Assembly (NCBI RefSeq): GCF_902713425.1 | Contig: NC_081197.1 | Span: forward strand, 59,205,104 to 59,269,103 | Source of the DNA: Acipenser ruthenus | Taxonomy: Eukaryota > Chordata > Actinopteri > Acipenseriformes > Acipenseridae | DNA: 64,000 nt | Reading direction: 5' to 3' | In this document: piece after piece, positions 1 to 11,896 of the stretch | How positions within the stretch are numbered: the first letter of the stretch is position 1 | Layout: the number at the start of each line of letters is the position of its first letter | Notes under the pieces: model-generated | Databases searched by the model: none | What the model saw: the letters and a program-made list of their open reading frames with translations, nothing else | What the model was told of the DNA's origin: nothing | Made by a program: the position numbers and the translations under genes

Positions 1-861
1 TAGTGAAAGAAAGAGTTCTGTAAAGAAAGAGAATATATCATTCTAGTAATATGATGCAGAACAACAGAAAATAATCATTTAAAAAAAAAGAAAGCACGCA
101 CACAAATATGAGATTTCTTTATAAACACGCAACAGCGCTAAATTTAGAAATACTGAAAGAAAATTAAAAAACAGTGTCCTGCATTTGAGGACATTAAGAA
201 AGAGTTCTAGTGGATAAGTTTGTCATTGATTTTTGAGTTTCTTTTAGTGTTTCTGAATGTAAGGTTTCACTTGACAAAGCACAGTGAAGTACAGCCTCCT
301 CTGTGTTAGTGCCTCTGTGCACTGCACCCTCCACCCTGTGCACTGCACCCTGCACCCTGTGCACTGCACCCTGCACTTGCATCCACAGGTTCTGGTTTCT
401 CAGTTGAGTTTCTATATCCATGTCTGGGATGACAAGCACAGCTACAGCATACAGTAATACAGGGATGAAAAACAAGAACCCTCTCTCTACAGCCTTTGCC
501 AATTAAAAACAAGCATTTAAATAATTTCAGACAAGAAAAAACCCCATTAACATCATCTGCCACTGCAGTGAATGTGTTAAAATGTGTTTGTGTTGATCAA
601 CTCGCCATTCTTGGCAAGGATGTGATGCTGATTTTAATATAAAGTATAGAAACCTACAGTCCAGTCTAGACATATCACACCCCTGGTTTGGGTACAGACT
701 GGGCCACATTTTAGATCATTAAAATAGACCCTACTTGTCCTGATCTTACCTGTTTAATACCTGTTGTGTGTGCTCTGTTACACCTGCTCATATCATCATT
801 GCTTTACATACTCTGCATTAAATGTGTCTGTTTGTTTGTGCTTTCGTTTCCAGGAGCAAGC
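1..861. other. AT-rich flank upstream of olfactory receptor
   Basis: I see no gene here. A short GC-richer tandem repeat (about 21 bp, three copies, 'ctgtgcactgcaccctgcac' type) lies at about 312-378. The end of this stretch (841-853) is a pyrimidine tract followed by CAG, a plausible 3' splice site 9 bases before the receptor start codon. Olfactory receptor genes commonly splice a 5' untranslated exon just ahead of an intronless coding exon. Confidence 0.5.
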
Positions 862-1824
862 ATGTCTGGCATAAACCAGACCGGTCTGGAAATCAGAGAG
901 TTCTTTTTGGTTGGTTTTCCACAGTTCCAGGACCAGGGGAGCAGGAACACCCTCTTCGCTATCTTGCTGACTGTCTACCTCCTCATCCTCCTTGGGAACC
1001 TGCTCATAGTGCTTATATTTATACTAGATGAAAGCCTGCACACCCCCATGTACATGTTGATTTGTAGCCTGGCCATTTTAGACATGGTCATCTCCTCGGT
1101 CACCATGCCCAGAATGTTAGCCCTTTTCCTGTTTGATTCTCGGCTCATCTCCTTTGCAGGTTGTTTCACCCAGATGGTGCTCTATCTCGGCCTGGGCACA
1201 GCAGAAAGCTTTCTCCTCATGCTCATGGCTTATGACAGATATATGGCCATCTGCAACCCTCTCCATTACCCAACTATAATGAGCAACAGTTTCGTCCTGA
1301 AACTAATATTGTGCTGTTGGCTGGGTGGCTTGCTCACTCCAATGATCTCCCTCACCCTTGCTCTCAGGCTGCTGTTCTGCGGAGCCAATGAGGTGGTCCA
1401 CTGCTTCTGTGACTATTCCGCTGTGCTCAGGCTGGCCTGTGCTAACACTGCACTCAGCAGCTATGTGGCTCTCGCTATAGGTTTGTCTGTGCTGTTAATT
1501 CCCTTGTTTTTCATCCTGTTCTCTTATGTGAGGATCATCAGGTCCGTGCTGCAGGTTGCCGGATCTGAGGGCCAACGCAAGGCCTTCTCCACCTGTGCCA
1601 CTCACCTGCTGGTCATCTCTGTCTTCTTTCTGACCGCTACTGGCGTGTACATCTCCTACCGAGTCCCGGGCGTCTCCTCAGACGTGCGGATCCTGGCGGC
1701 CGTGGTGCAGAATGTTCTGCCGCCCCTGATGAACCCAGTCATTTACTGCCTGAAGACCAAAGAGATCAGGGACAGCCTGCTGAAAACACTGAGGAAGACA
1801 AAAATATTACCAGGCGCACTTTGA
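862..1824 (+). CDS. olfactory receptor, intact, 320 aa
   Basis: Single-exon seven-transmembrane odorant receptor for the surface of olfactory neurons, expected to signal through a Golf-type G protein. Seen: an N-glycosylation site at N5-Q-T, GN in TM1 (residues 45-46), LHTPMY at 59-64, the extracellular-loop Cys at 101, MAYDRYMAIC at 122-131 (end of TM3), CFCDYSAVLRLAC in loop 2, KAFSTCATH at 240-248 (start of TM6) and NPVIY at 291-295 (TM7). Length is normal for the family. The frame stays open upstream to a GTG at 766, but the ATG at 862 gives the usual short N terminus and lies just after a likely splice acceptor (841-853), so I chose it. The ligand and subfamily cannot be told; the CFCDY loop-2 motif is shared with the receptor at 11897-12892, so the two are probably related paralogues. 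Confidence 0.95.
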   Translation: MSGINQTGLEIREFFLVGFPQFQDQGSRNTLFAILLTVYLLILLGNLLIVLIFILDESLHTPMYMLICSLAILDMVISSVTMPRMLALFLFDSRLISFAGCFTQMVLYLGLGTAESFLLMLMAYDRYMAICNPLHYPTIMSNSFVLKLILCCWLGGLLTPMISLTLALRLLFCGANEVVHCFCDYSAVLRLACANTALSSYVALAIGLSVLLIPLFFILFSYVRIIRSVLQVAGSEGQRKAFSTCATHLLVISVFFLTATGVYISYRVPGVSSDVRILAAVVQNVLPPLMNPVIYCLKTKEIRDSLLKTLRKTKILPGAL

Positions 1825-2250
1825 GTAGAAAAGGCTTTCAGTATCAGATTCTGTTTCCTCTTGTAATTAAACACGTTTAAATGTTTCAACTTCAACCTAC
1901 AGTACTGGGAATCATTGTAACAGTAATGGGGATGAGAGTACATGTGTGCAACATTTATGTTGATATGGAAAAGACTTAAAGCAATAAACATTGAATACAA
2001 GTTGTTAAAAAGCTTACAGTGCACTCCTTCTAGTGTACAGCAGGACGGCAGACCTGTGTATTAAATCCCTACTGTCAATGCATTAATGCTGCCCCCCCTC
2101 ACACCCCCACAAACACACGCACACACACACTTTTTTTCTTTCATTATTTATGTATTATACCTTGTTGTATTTGGAATTGGTTTGCTTTCAAATTAAATAT
2201 AAAAATGGAAAAGTATTAAGAGGATGGGTCACATTTATAAACAATCACAA
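1825..2250. other. 3' flank of receptor, no gene seen
   Basis: AT-rich sequence. An AATAAA at about 1983-1988 could serve as the poly(A) signal of the receptor upstream. A short C-rich and CA-rich stretch lies at 2090-2130. Nothing else recognised. Confidence 0.4.
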
Positions 2251-2900
2251 TAAAGTCTCCCTACACGCAAGAACACGTTGGTTTGACCGAAGGTCTGCAC
2301 CATGGCTAAAGTTAGCTAACAGTAAGAAAAAACATCGTTAAGTAAATGTGAACTCGGCACGCGGCCAAAGAGACGACTTGACAAAATATTAATACTAAAA
2401 TATAGGCATCTATTTTTTTATTTTTTACTCACAAAAAATATCTGAAGGAATAGCTAGAGTATAAGACCATTATTAAAAGAGAAAAGGTAAGGAAGAGACA
2501 GTATCAGACCATTATTAAAAATTAAATAATATTGGGTTTTATTATTAAAAAATAGGGTAATGTTGCCGCGGAAACGCGAACAAGTTCAATTCCCACCAAA
2601 ATATTTTATTTTTAACTTAGATTAGCAGTAGTAAATATATCAAAAAGTGGCATTTCACAATCGCACAAGCCTGATTTTACTTTAGTGAAAACGTTGGCTG
2701 CAATTGTTTTTTCCATTAAAAACGTATAACTTAGTTATTCTTCTGCTGATGTTAATGTTCAGCTTTCGAAACGTGTGTACTTACTAATAATTTAAACTCT
2801 CGTTCGTTTAATAATAATAATTTAGGTATGGTATGTACCTGACTGACTAAAATATGTAGGAATAAATGCTGATTGATTAAAAAAAAATGCGACTCAATAG
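2251..2900 (+). repeat. unclassified dispersed repeat, copy A
   Basis: This 650-base stretch aligns by eye, nearly end to end and with small indels, to the reverse complement of 56735-57340. Shared blocks include TTGGTTTGACC then AAGGTCTGCA near one end, a block around GGTAAGGAAGAGA, CCGCGG in the middle, and GAAACGTGTGTACTTA plus TAATAATTTAAACTCTC near the other end. The similarity stops close to 2250 on one side and fades after GCGACTC at about 2900. I do not recognise the family and see no coding capacity. Confidence 0.75.
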
Positions 2901-3630
2901 TGTAGCTCATGATCACTCGCGCAGCTGCACTGTGGCCGACTGGGGCTGTTGCCACATCACAATGAGTTTTTTTTTGTTTTTGTTTTTTGTTTTTTTAATT
3001 GTTTATGTATTGATTTACTTTTGCCAGGGTCCGGTGAGTTTTTTGGGAGGGAGGTGGGTCGGGATAGCAGTGATCCCATTGGCTGGATATCCCCTTCTCA
3101 ACCAGGGAAACCGTACACTGTAAAATACAGTTCCTTAGAAATAGTTTGTACATGGTGCATTTTGAAAATAACAGAATAGGATGGGGCAAGATGCAGTGTT
3201 TTCAATCACTATTGCCTTGTATACGCACATGTGGCAGGCAGTAAGTTAGTTTAAAAATATATGTCATTCCCTTGGAAATCGTATGCATTATCAGTGTTTT
3301 TAACATGGTCGTTATGCCCCATCCAACTCGTGAAACTTTGTTCTTGTAACTTGTAGGGTATGAATAGTTGGCAAATAGTGTTATTCGACATTGCCACGCT
3401 CTAATAAATAAAAAGTGTTAAGCTTTATTTAAACCAATGATTTTAGTTTCCAATCTGGATGTTTTCAGAAAAAAAAAAAATAATACACCTTGGTTAATCA
3501 ATATGAATCTATATTCATGTAAGATATGAAAACGTATTTTAATATTAGCAATGTAATAAGCTAATATGAGGACATTTTGGTTACGCATTTTGGTTACGTT
3601 TTATGAACGTTTAAACCTTAGGCATTGACA
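2901..3630. other. no gene seen
   Basis: AT-rich intergenic DNA with poly-T runs around 2966-2999 and a poly-A run near 3470. Short open frames have no recognisable protein features. Confidence 0.4.
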
Positions 3631-3715
3631 TACAGCTATGGCCAACAGTTTTGTATCACCCTATAGAATTAACACATTGTGCTTCATAATGTAACGTTTT
3701 GAGGTTATGCCCTTA
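3631..3715. mobile_element. solo end of a Tc1/mariner-type MITE
   Basis: The stretch starting TACAGCTATGGCCAACAG and running through GTTTTGTATCACCC matches the terminal inverted repeat of the element at 17349-17694, including the downstream words GAATTAAC and TGCTTCATAA. No matching opposite end is seen nearby, so this is a truncated copy. Confidence 0.6.
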
Positions 3716-3837
3716 TGGACTCAGACAGAGGCAGTGTTTAGCAAAAACGGGGGTAACAGCCCGTGGTTATTGAGAATAAGGATTGAGGGGTGAAAGAGCA
3801 TAGGGTAGGCGGAAGTTGGGGGAAGGGGTCGAGTCAG

Positions 3838-3912
3838 GCACACACACGTATGCACACACGCACACACACATATGCACGCACACGCACACGCACACACACA
3901 CACACACACACT
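3838..3912. repeat. (CA)n microsatellite, interrupted
   Basis: About 75 bases of CA dinucleotide repeat broken by CG and TA steps. The open frames crossing it, rich in Thr and His or Cys and Val, are by-products of the repeat. Confidence 0.9.
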
Positions 3913-4777
3913 GCTTCACAGCTGCAGCTCCTCTGGGTCGTCACTCGGACTCCCGTCCGGCTTCCCTTCTTCTTGTGTCAGTCGCTCCCTTGTCCCGACT
4001 GGTTGTCTTTCTTCTCCTTCTTTTCCTCTCGCTTCCCTCAGCGAGGTTCCCGGGAGGAGGGGATTAATGGCACAGCTGTAGTCGGGCCCGTCTCACGGTT
4101 GACAGTAGTAATGGTGGGTGGTGGGTGGTTCTCTCACGCTGTTGTTGTCTCCTCACTCCTATCAGTTCACCAGTCGTCTCACTCTCCTCCTCCTGGCATC
4201 ATTCCTGCAGCTCTTATATGCTGGCCCGCCCCCTCTCGCTTCTCAGATCCAGTTGGTGGAGACCTCATGGCAGCCTTTCCCCTCCACCCAATCAGCATCC
4301 TCGCCACCTGTCCATCACGGAGGTCCTCTGAGATTCCTGCCACCTCTCGAGGTCGTTACACTGCCCCCTCTAAACAGTGAATCATCCCGGTCACTGACAC
4401 ACCTACTCCCGGAACCTCTTCTCCAGATCCGCTGTGAACGGCAGCTGCCACATTGGTGATGTCATCAATGCCTTTGCCTATCCACACTGATGAGTCAGTC
4501 ATCACAGTGGAACAATACAGTAGTGTACAGAACCCTCTATCCTGCGTGGGCTGTAGGTTCATAAAGCACCCAGCCATTGTTTGTAACACCATGTAGAAAT
4601 AGAACCATGAAACAAACGCCATAGCAACAAAGCTTTAACTCCTGGGTTGTTTCATACTGTGGTTCTGAAGTCTGTTTTGATTGATTGGACCAACTTGGTA
4701 TACATGAAAGTGTTCAGGACTCGTATTAAACAAGTCAACAGCACTCTGGTTTAGAGATTGTCAAACTGTATTACCTC
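3913..4777. other. pyrimidine-rich intergenic DNA
   Basis: GC- and C/T-rich stretch (3920-4440) followed by ordinary intergenic sequence. A 196-codon open frame crosses it but has Ser/Pro-rich low-complexity composition, overlaps the CA repeat and has no recognisable domain, so I do not call a gene. Confidence 0.4.
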
Positions 4778-5140
4778 TTTAATTAAAGTAGCTCTTCATC
4801 ATGCTTAGTGTTTAATTACAGTAGCTCTTCATCATGCTTAGTGTTTAATTACAGTAGGTCTTCATCATGCTTAGTGTTTAATTACAGTAGGTCTTCATCA
4901 TGCTTAGTGTTTAATTACAGTAGGTCTTCATCATGCTTAGTGTTTAATTACAGTAGCTCTTCATCATGCTTAGTGTTTAATTACAGTAGCTCTTCATCAT
5001 GCTTAGTGTTTAATTACAGTAGCTCTGCATCATGCTTAGTGTTTAATTACAGTAGGTCTGCATCATGCTTAGTGTTTAATTACAGTAGGTCTGCATCATG
5101 CTTAGTATTTAATTACAGTAGGTCTTCATCATGCTGAGTG
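4778..5140. repeat. 33-bp minisatellite, 11 copies
   Basis: Unit begins TTTAATTACAGTAG and ends CATGCTTAGTG, exact period 33, with a G/C switch in the AGTAG(C/G)TCT core. The period is a multiple of three, so an open frame runs through it, but it codes only for the repeat. Confidence 0.95.
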
Positions 5141-5235
5141 AACAGCCGCCCCCAGATATTTTATATTTATTAGAAATAAAACTGTTTGTATTTTCTCATT
5201 GGAACAATGTAACACAATTGTATTGTGATATAATG

Positions 5236-5578
5236 TTATACAGACACAGCATAGTCTGCTTCAATTGAAACATGGTTATTAGAAATATTATACTGTACTA
5301 TACATTTATACAGACACAGCATAGTCTGCTTCAATTGAAACATGGTTATTAGAAAGATTATACTGTACTCTACATTTATACAGACACAGCATAGTCTGCT
5401 TCAATTGAAACATGGTTATTAGAAAGATTATACTGTACTCTACATTTATACAGACACAGCACAGTCTGCTTCAATTGAAACATGGTTATTAGAAATATTA
5501 TACTGTACTCTACATTTATACAGACACAGCACAGTCTGCTTCAATTGAAACATGGTTATTAGAAATATTATACTGTAT
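5236..5578. repeat. 70-bp minisatellite, 5 copies
   Basis: CAGACACAGC recurs at 5241, 5311, 5381, 5451 and 5521, an exact 70-base period. Each unit also contains ATTGAAACATGG, a word shared with the 28-bp array at 51101-52663. Confidence 0.95.
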
Positions 5579-5738
5579 CATACTTTGTTTATTCCTCAGC
5601 TGGCAACAGCTCCCCCACCAATCCTAACTTTAAAGTCACTACTAGATTGCAACATTTCAATTCAGCCCCTGCCGTCAATGTGTTTTCATTGGAGGAACAT
5701 GTCAAAGCAAGCAATTGTGATCATAAACAAGAGACAGC

Positions 5739-5955
5739 ACTCTCACACGAGATTCTAGAACTGACAGAACACTCTCACACAAGATTCTAGAACTGACAGA
5801 GCACTCTCACACGAGATTCTAGAACTGGCAGCACTCGCACACGAGATTCTAGAACTGACAGCACTCGCACACGAGATTCTAGAACTGACAGAGAACTCTC
5901 ACATGTGATTCTAGAACTGACAGCACTCTCACATGAGATTCTAGAACTGACAGCG
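5739..5955. repeat. about 30-bp minisatellite, 7 copies
   Basis: Unit of the form CACTCTCACACGAGATTC then TAGAACTGACAG, with one to three base length differences between copies. Confidence 0.9.
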
Positions 5956-5987
5956 ACTGTTTCTATCCCATGAAAGTGCTCAATACC

Positions 5988-6105
5988 CGAGCATTCATGC
6001 TGTCTATCATTCTCTACTGCTGTTCCTGTGTCGATCAATATCCTAGCATGCATGTTCTCTATCATTCTCTACTGCTGTTCCTGTGTAGATCAGTATCCTA
6101 GCATT
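5988..6105. repeat. about 60-bp direct duplication
   Basis: Two tandem copies of a segment containing CTATCATTCTCTACTGCTG and TTCCTGTGT, immediately after the minisatellite ending at 5955. Confidence 0.85.
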
Positions 6106-6248
6106 TCGTAAGACATGCGAGTCCTACAAAATGTACAGCAATTAAATGCAGTAACAGAGTAACTGATTCAATGATAAAGTATGTTGTTTTTTTGTAACAG
6201 ACAGATTGCTCATACTGAAGAGAGGCACTTTCCAATGAGACTCTAGAG

Positions 6249-6619
6249 ACTCACAGAATTCATCAGCGTGGGATTCCCAGCTCTTCTGCTTCTCTTTGTC
6301 ATCTCCCTGCTGGTTTTCCTTCTCAGATTCATCGGGAATGCTCTCACCTTGGCGTTAGTAACGCTGGACCGCTGGCTTCACACACCCATGTACTTTTTTC
6401 TTTGGCATTCAGCTCTTCTGGACATTTGATGACAGCAGGAATCATACCAAAAATGTTAGCAGTGTTTTTGGCACATAACAGGACCATTTCTTTTTCTGGG
6501 TGTTTTGGGCAAATGTATTTTATTATCTCCTTGGAGGCAACTGGAATGTGCCTCGTAGAAGCCATGGCTTATGAGTGATTCATTGCAGCAGTGAACCCTT
6601 TGACTACAATGTTATCATG
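6249..6619 (+). pseudogene. olfactory receptor pseudogene, N-terminal part
   Basis: Conceptual translation gives FIGNALTLALVTL (TM1), LHTPMYFFLWHSALLD (TM2 start), then TGA after LLDI. After a one-base frame change it continues with AGIIPKMLAVFLAHNRTISF, GCFGQMYF (TM3) and EAMAYE, a stop, then FIAAVNPL, where intact genes read MAYDRYMAICNPL. Only TM1 to the TM3 end is present; TM4-TM7 are missing. It is closer to neighbouring receptors than to anything else in the window and marks a dead member of the cluster. Confidence 0.9.
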
Positions 6620-6828
6620 ATATTAGAAATGAAACCCTATTAAATACTTTCAAACTATGCAATAAGATTTTATTTGAAATAATAATTATGAACCAGCATG
6701 GTCATTCCCCCATGTTTTTCTCATGGTTATACAATACAGTCAGCATAGTTTACCCCGGTTTGCCATGTTTTTATAATGTTCTTTACCCTACCTCTCTGGA
6801 CTTTACCATGCTTTTGCTGTTTAATTAC

Positions 6829-7066
6829 ATTGTGGTCCAGTGGTTGAAGAAAAAGGCTTGTAACCAGGAGGTCCCCGGTTCAAATCCCACCTCAGCCACT
6901 GACTCATTGCGTGACCCTGAGCAAGTCACTTAATCTCCTTGTGCTCCGTCTTTCGGGTGAGACGTAATTGTATGTGACTCTGCAGCTGATGCATAGTTCA
7001 CACACCCTAGTCTCTGTAAGTCGCCTTGGATAAAGGCGTCTGCTAAATAAACAAATAATAATAATT
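6829..7066 (+). mobile_element. tRNA-derived SINE, V-SINE-like tail
   Basis: The head has an A-box-like GTGGTCCAGTGGTTGAAG and a B-box GGTTCAAATCC at tRNA-like spacing. The body ends in GTAAGTCGCCTTGGATAAAG and GCGTCTGCTAAATAAA with an AATAATAAT tail. That 3' end is the kind shared by fish SINEs mobilised by L2-type LINEs. Confidence 0.85.
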
Positions 7067-7883
7067 GTGTTATGCTTTTACAATACTGTACCACTAGGCG
7101 GCAGTACTTTGTTTAACTGATAGTGTAGTTATTAATACATCAGTCTCAATGCCGACTGAAACTATTGTGAAGGTCCTCAGTAGAGAACTGCTCCGTTATT
7201 TTCGTATACCCTGTTAGAGAAGCATCGGTAAGGACACAGGTCATTACACAGTAAGCGTGCAAGCTGTTAACGGGCTCGGTTAAACTCAAGGGAATTATCG
7301 GTGCCTAGACCCTGTGAAGCGTGTTTGGAACGGGTATTGAGTCTGGTGTTGTTTTACTGTTTAAAAAAATATACAGTTCAGACTTTTACAGAAGGGCTTG
7401 AAGCAATTCATTTTGAGGCGATGAATATAACTGCTATTAAATACAATGATTCCATGTGCTTTCATATCCCACATTTTATTTTTAAATGCTTTGTAGGATT
7501 GTGATTTTGAAGTTTCAAAAATCCCTTTTAAGATTTCCAACTATTATAAACAAGCCTTACTTACTGGATTTTACTGAGTTATTCAAATTTAAAATACATC
7601 ACTAGTGTACAACGATAGGTTTGTTCAACATGTTATCTTTGTTAAGATCTCCTAGATGAATTCGGCATGTTTTTACCTTACGAAGACTTCATAAATAGAT
7701 ATAAGCTAGTAATAACGCAACAATGTGTATATAGATGTATTCCTGCTTGTGTAATTCTATATAATATGCATTTCTTATCAATACAGTTTATCTTTGTATA
7801 TTTGACCCCTGGTATTAGTACTGTATTACTAATTACTATTACTGTTTTTTCAGTTATATTGTGATCTTTATTTAAATGTTATC

Positions 7884-8212
7884 TATCCATCCATCCATCC
7901 ATTATCATTAACCGTTTACCCCTTTACAGGGTCGCGGTGAGCCGGAGCCTAACCCGGCATACACAGGGTGCAAGGCGAGACTACACCCCGGACGGGACGC
8001 CAGTCCATCGCAGGGCACCACACACACACACAGGGCAATTTAGAGTGACCAATCAACCTGGACAGCATGTCTTTCGACTGTGGGAGGAAACCGGAGCACC
8101 CGGAGAAAACCCACGCAAACACTGGGAGAACATGCAAACTCCATACAGACAGTACCCTAGGCCGGATTCGAACCCAGGACCCTGGCACTGTGAGGCAGCA
8201 GCGCTAACCACG
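7884..8212 (-). mobile_element. tRNA-derived SINE with (GGAT)n tail
   Basis: On the minus strand a tRNA-like head with GGTTAGCGCTGCTGCCTCA (A box) and GGGTTCGAATCC (B box) is followed by the widespread fish-repeat body and ends at (GGAT)n, seen on + as ATCCATCCATCC at 7886-7900. The short frames over it are not genes. Confidence 0.8.
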
Positions 8213-8229
8213 ACGGAGATTAAAATCTA

Positions 8230-9196
8230 AATGGTTAAAACTACAAATACATCAATCTGATATTTAGAGAAAGAACAAGTATGTTGTAACGATTTTTAAA
8301 AATAAATAATAATGCTCGTTAAAATTATTTGGTATGTGTTAAGATGTGTTTCATGGTTAAAAGGGTGGAAATGTCCCCGGGGCCCTGTGTGTGCTCTTAT
8401 TAACTGCTATGTAAATTAAATTGCTTTACTTACTTTAATTCCTTACATTCCTTACATACATTCTTTAAATCGATGTGAAAAAATGGTTCCGTGATTGGCC
8501 AATGTAATAACTTTGATTGTTACTTTATATAATTTTTTCAAGTATTCAAATCAATAAACACAATTATTTTAGCCAAGTTTAATACTACTTGTTAGTGAAA
8601 AGCTGAAAGGTTTCTGTGAAGCTGGCTGGTTCCGCTGGTTGAATTGCTGTCTAAAGCAAGCGACACATGCTTAACAATCCTTCATCTCCCATGGACATTT
8701 CAAAATCTAACATGAAATACTGTACTACTATCATGAGCCTCTTCCGTACAGCGGTATCAACGCTCTGCTGTAGTGCGAGAGGAGCCGGGTTCGCACCCGC
8801 CCTCAGCCTGTGTGATGCGCAGAGTAGAGTCCCATATTAAATGTTGTTACTTTAATGCGGGCCCATCTAAGTTCTCCGGTTTCTTGTTTCCTGTAAAATG
8901 TATCCTATTGTTTGTAATAACTTTTTTATTATTTGTCATTTTGGGGACAGTGGGGAAAAAATATGTAGTTGGTGATGTTGTGAACATTTTCAACAGGTGG
9001 AAAGTGGGCTCTCTACCACACCCGGGCAGGACACTTAAACAACAGTACATGTTTTATTAATGGAAAAACCCAACAACAACAAAAACAGTGCATTTTAAAT
9101 CACAGATATAAAGCAATAATTCAAACAAAACTAAAACACAATCTGCCATCCATGCATAATCGTTTTTGTTCTTTAAAATAAACAACAACAAGACCA
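8230..9196. other. no gene seen; possible repeat scrap
   Basis: AT-rich DNA. A tRNA B-box-like GGGTTCGCACCCG near 8789-8801 may be a fragment of another SINE head, but no A box at the right distance is convincing. Confidence 0.35.
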
Positions 9197-11180
9197 TTGA
9201 ACCATGTACATATATCTACAAGCTTTGAACCATGTCCATATATCTACAAGCTTTGAACCATGTACATATATCTACAAGACCATTGAACCATGTACATATA
9301 TCTACAAGCTTTGAACCATGTACATATATCTACAAGCTTTGAACCATGTCCATATATCTACAAGCTTTGAACCATGTACATATATCTACAAGCTTTGAAC
9401 CATGTACATATATCTACAAGCTTTGAACCATGTACATATATCTACAAGCTTTGAACCATGTACATATATCTACAAGACCTTTGAACCATGTACATATATC
9501 TACAAGACCTTTGAACCATGTCCATATATCTACAAGCTTTGAACCATGTACATATATCTACAAGCTTTGAACCATGTACATATATCTACAAGACCTTTGA
9601 ACCATGTACATATATCTACAAGCTTTGAACCATGTACATATACCTACAAGCTTTGAACCATGTACATATATCTACAAGCTTTGAACCATGTACATATATC
9701 TACAAGCTTTGAACCATGTACATATATCTACAAGCTTTGAACCATGTCCATATATCTACAAGCTTTGAACCATGTACATATATCTACAAGCTTTGAACCA
9801 TGTACATATATCTACAAGCTTTGAACCATGTACATATATCTACAAGCTTTGAACCATGTCCATATATCTACAAGCTTTGAACCATGTACATATATCTACA
9901 AGACCTTTGAACCATGTACATATATCTACAAGCTTTGAACCATGTACATATATCTACAAGCTTTGAACCATGTACATATATCTACAAGCTTTGAACCATG
10001 TACATATATCTACAAGACCTTTGAACCATGTACATATATCTACAAGCTTTGAACCATGTACATATATCTACAAGCTTTGAACCATGTCCATATATCTACA
10101 AGCTTTGAACCATGTACATATATCTACAAGACCTTTGAACCATGTACATATATCTACAAGCTTTGAACCATGTACATATATCTACAAGCTTTGAACCATG
10201 TACATATATCTACAAGCTTTGAACCATGTACATATATCTACAAGCTTTGAACCATGTACATATATCTACAAGCTTTGAACCATGTCCATATATCTACAAG
10301 CTTTGAACCATGTACATATATCTACAAGCTTTGAACCATGTACATATATCTACAAGACCTTTGAACCATGTACATATATCTACAAGCTTTGAACCATGTA
10401 CATATATCTACAAGCTTTGAACCATGTCCATATATCTACAAGCTTTGAACCATGTACATATATCTACAAGCTTTGAACCATGTACATATATCTACAAGCT
10501 TTGAACCATGTACATATATCTACAAGCTTTGAACCATGTCCATATATCTACAAGCTTTGAACCATGTACATATATCTACAAGACCTTTGAACCATGTACA
10601 TATATCTACAAGCTTTGAACCATGTACATATATCTACAAGCTTTGAACCATGTACATATATCTACAAGCTTTGAACCATGTACATATATCTACAAGACCT
10701 TTGAACCATGTACATATATCTACAAGCTTTGAACCATGTCCATATATCTACAAGCTTTGAACCATGTACATATATCTACAAGCTTTGAACCATGTACATA
10801 TATCTACAAGACCTTTGAACCATGTACATATATCTACAAGCTTTGAACCATGTACATATATCTACAAGCTTTGAACCATGTCCATATATCTACAAGCTTT
10901 GAACCATGTACATATATCTACAAGCTTTGAACCATGTACATATATCTACAAGCTTTGAACCATGTACATATATCTACAAGCTTTGAACCATGTCCATATA
11001 TCTACAAGCTTTGAACCATGTCCATATATCTACAAGCTTTGAACCATGTCCATATATCTACAAGCTTTGAACCATGTACATATATCTACAAGCTTTGAAC
11101 CATGTACATATATCTACAAGCTTTGAACCATGTACATATATCTACAAGCTTTGAACCATGTACATATATCTACAAGCTTC
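9197..11180. repeat. 28-bp minisatellite, about 70 copies
   Basis: Unit TTGAACCATG-TACATATATC-TACAAGCT (28 bases) fills about 2 kb. Two main variants: TCC instead of TAC after CATG, and a 29-base form with GACC replacing GCTT (CAAGACCTTTG). The order of variants repeats in places: the pattern at about 9740-10100 is very like that at about 10420-10740, showing block duplication. There are no unique spacers, so it is not CRISPR-like, and I see no coding role. Confidence 0.97.
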
Positions 11181-11896
11181 TGTTCACACATCAAACATTC
11201 CCTTTTGTTTGCTATGAAACGGGGAGGTCACGTGACCTTGAAAGTACGTACATTTTTCCCCTTTTCTACTTACATGGCTTTGCTTCATTTCTACAAATAC
11301 AGCAGACAGTAACAATAGTGTGTGATGGAGTGCAGTGTCCACACCTCATAAAGAACGGGAGAGGACTGAGAAAAATACAATGATTGACACAGTTCTTTGT
11401 ACACAGACGTGTCACACAGAAGTGAACTCTATTCCTGTCAGGGGCTGCTATCACCCTGTCACATCATGTCATTTTCTCCTTTTTATTTATTTATTTATTT
11501 TATTTGATTGCATTGTGTTTCTCATTTAAAAAAAAGTGTCTCACTTAAAAACATGGAAATGGTAAGTTTGGAGTTTTCTGTGTGCATCCATAAGACACAC
11601 TCTTTTAGGAATTTCTGTGTGTGTCTATAGGCTGAATGACTCACAAAGGTTATAATATTATACTGGGGTTTTCGTATTCTGTGCAAGAGCTGCACCTATT
11701 ATAGTGTGCATCTTATCTTCTAAGAACTGGGCAAAGTAAACTTCAATAAAATACATGCAAAATACTTTTAATGAAAATAATGTCAGGACGCGTATGTGTA
11801 GCCAGAACAGAAATGTCTGATGGCAGAGCGGCCTTTCTCTGCTGACGCTTTTTGTTTGTTTTCTCTGAAAGTTAAAATCGCAACATGTATTTATCA
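11181..11896. other. no gene seen
   Basis: Intergenic DNA 3' of the minus-strand receptor. A TTTAT/ATTT run lies at 11481-11505. The minus-strand receptor transcript must end somewhere here. Confidence 0.4.

Noticed and set aside
3790-4380. 196-codon plus-strand frame
   Set aside because: Starts in a CA microsatellite and continues in C/T-rich DNA with low-complexity Ser/Pro composition; no domain or splice context.
6829-8212. tRNA genes from A-box and B-box matches
   Set aside because: The boxes belong to SINE heads followed by SINE bodies and tails; no cloverleaf was convincing.
8773-8830. tRNA-like B box in a GC-rich patch
   Set aside because: No matching A box and no repeat partner in the window.
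9197-11180. CRISPR-like array
   Set aside because: The 28-bp unit repeats head to tail without spacers, in a vertebrate context; it is a minisatellite.
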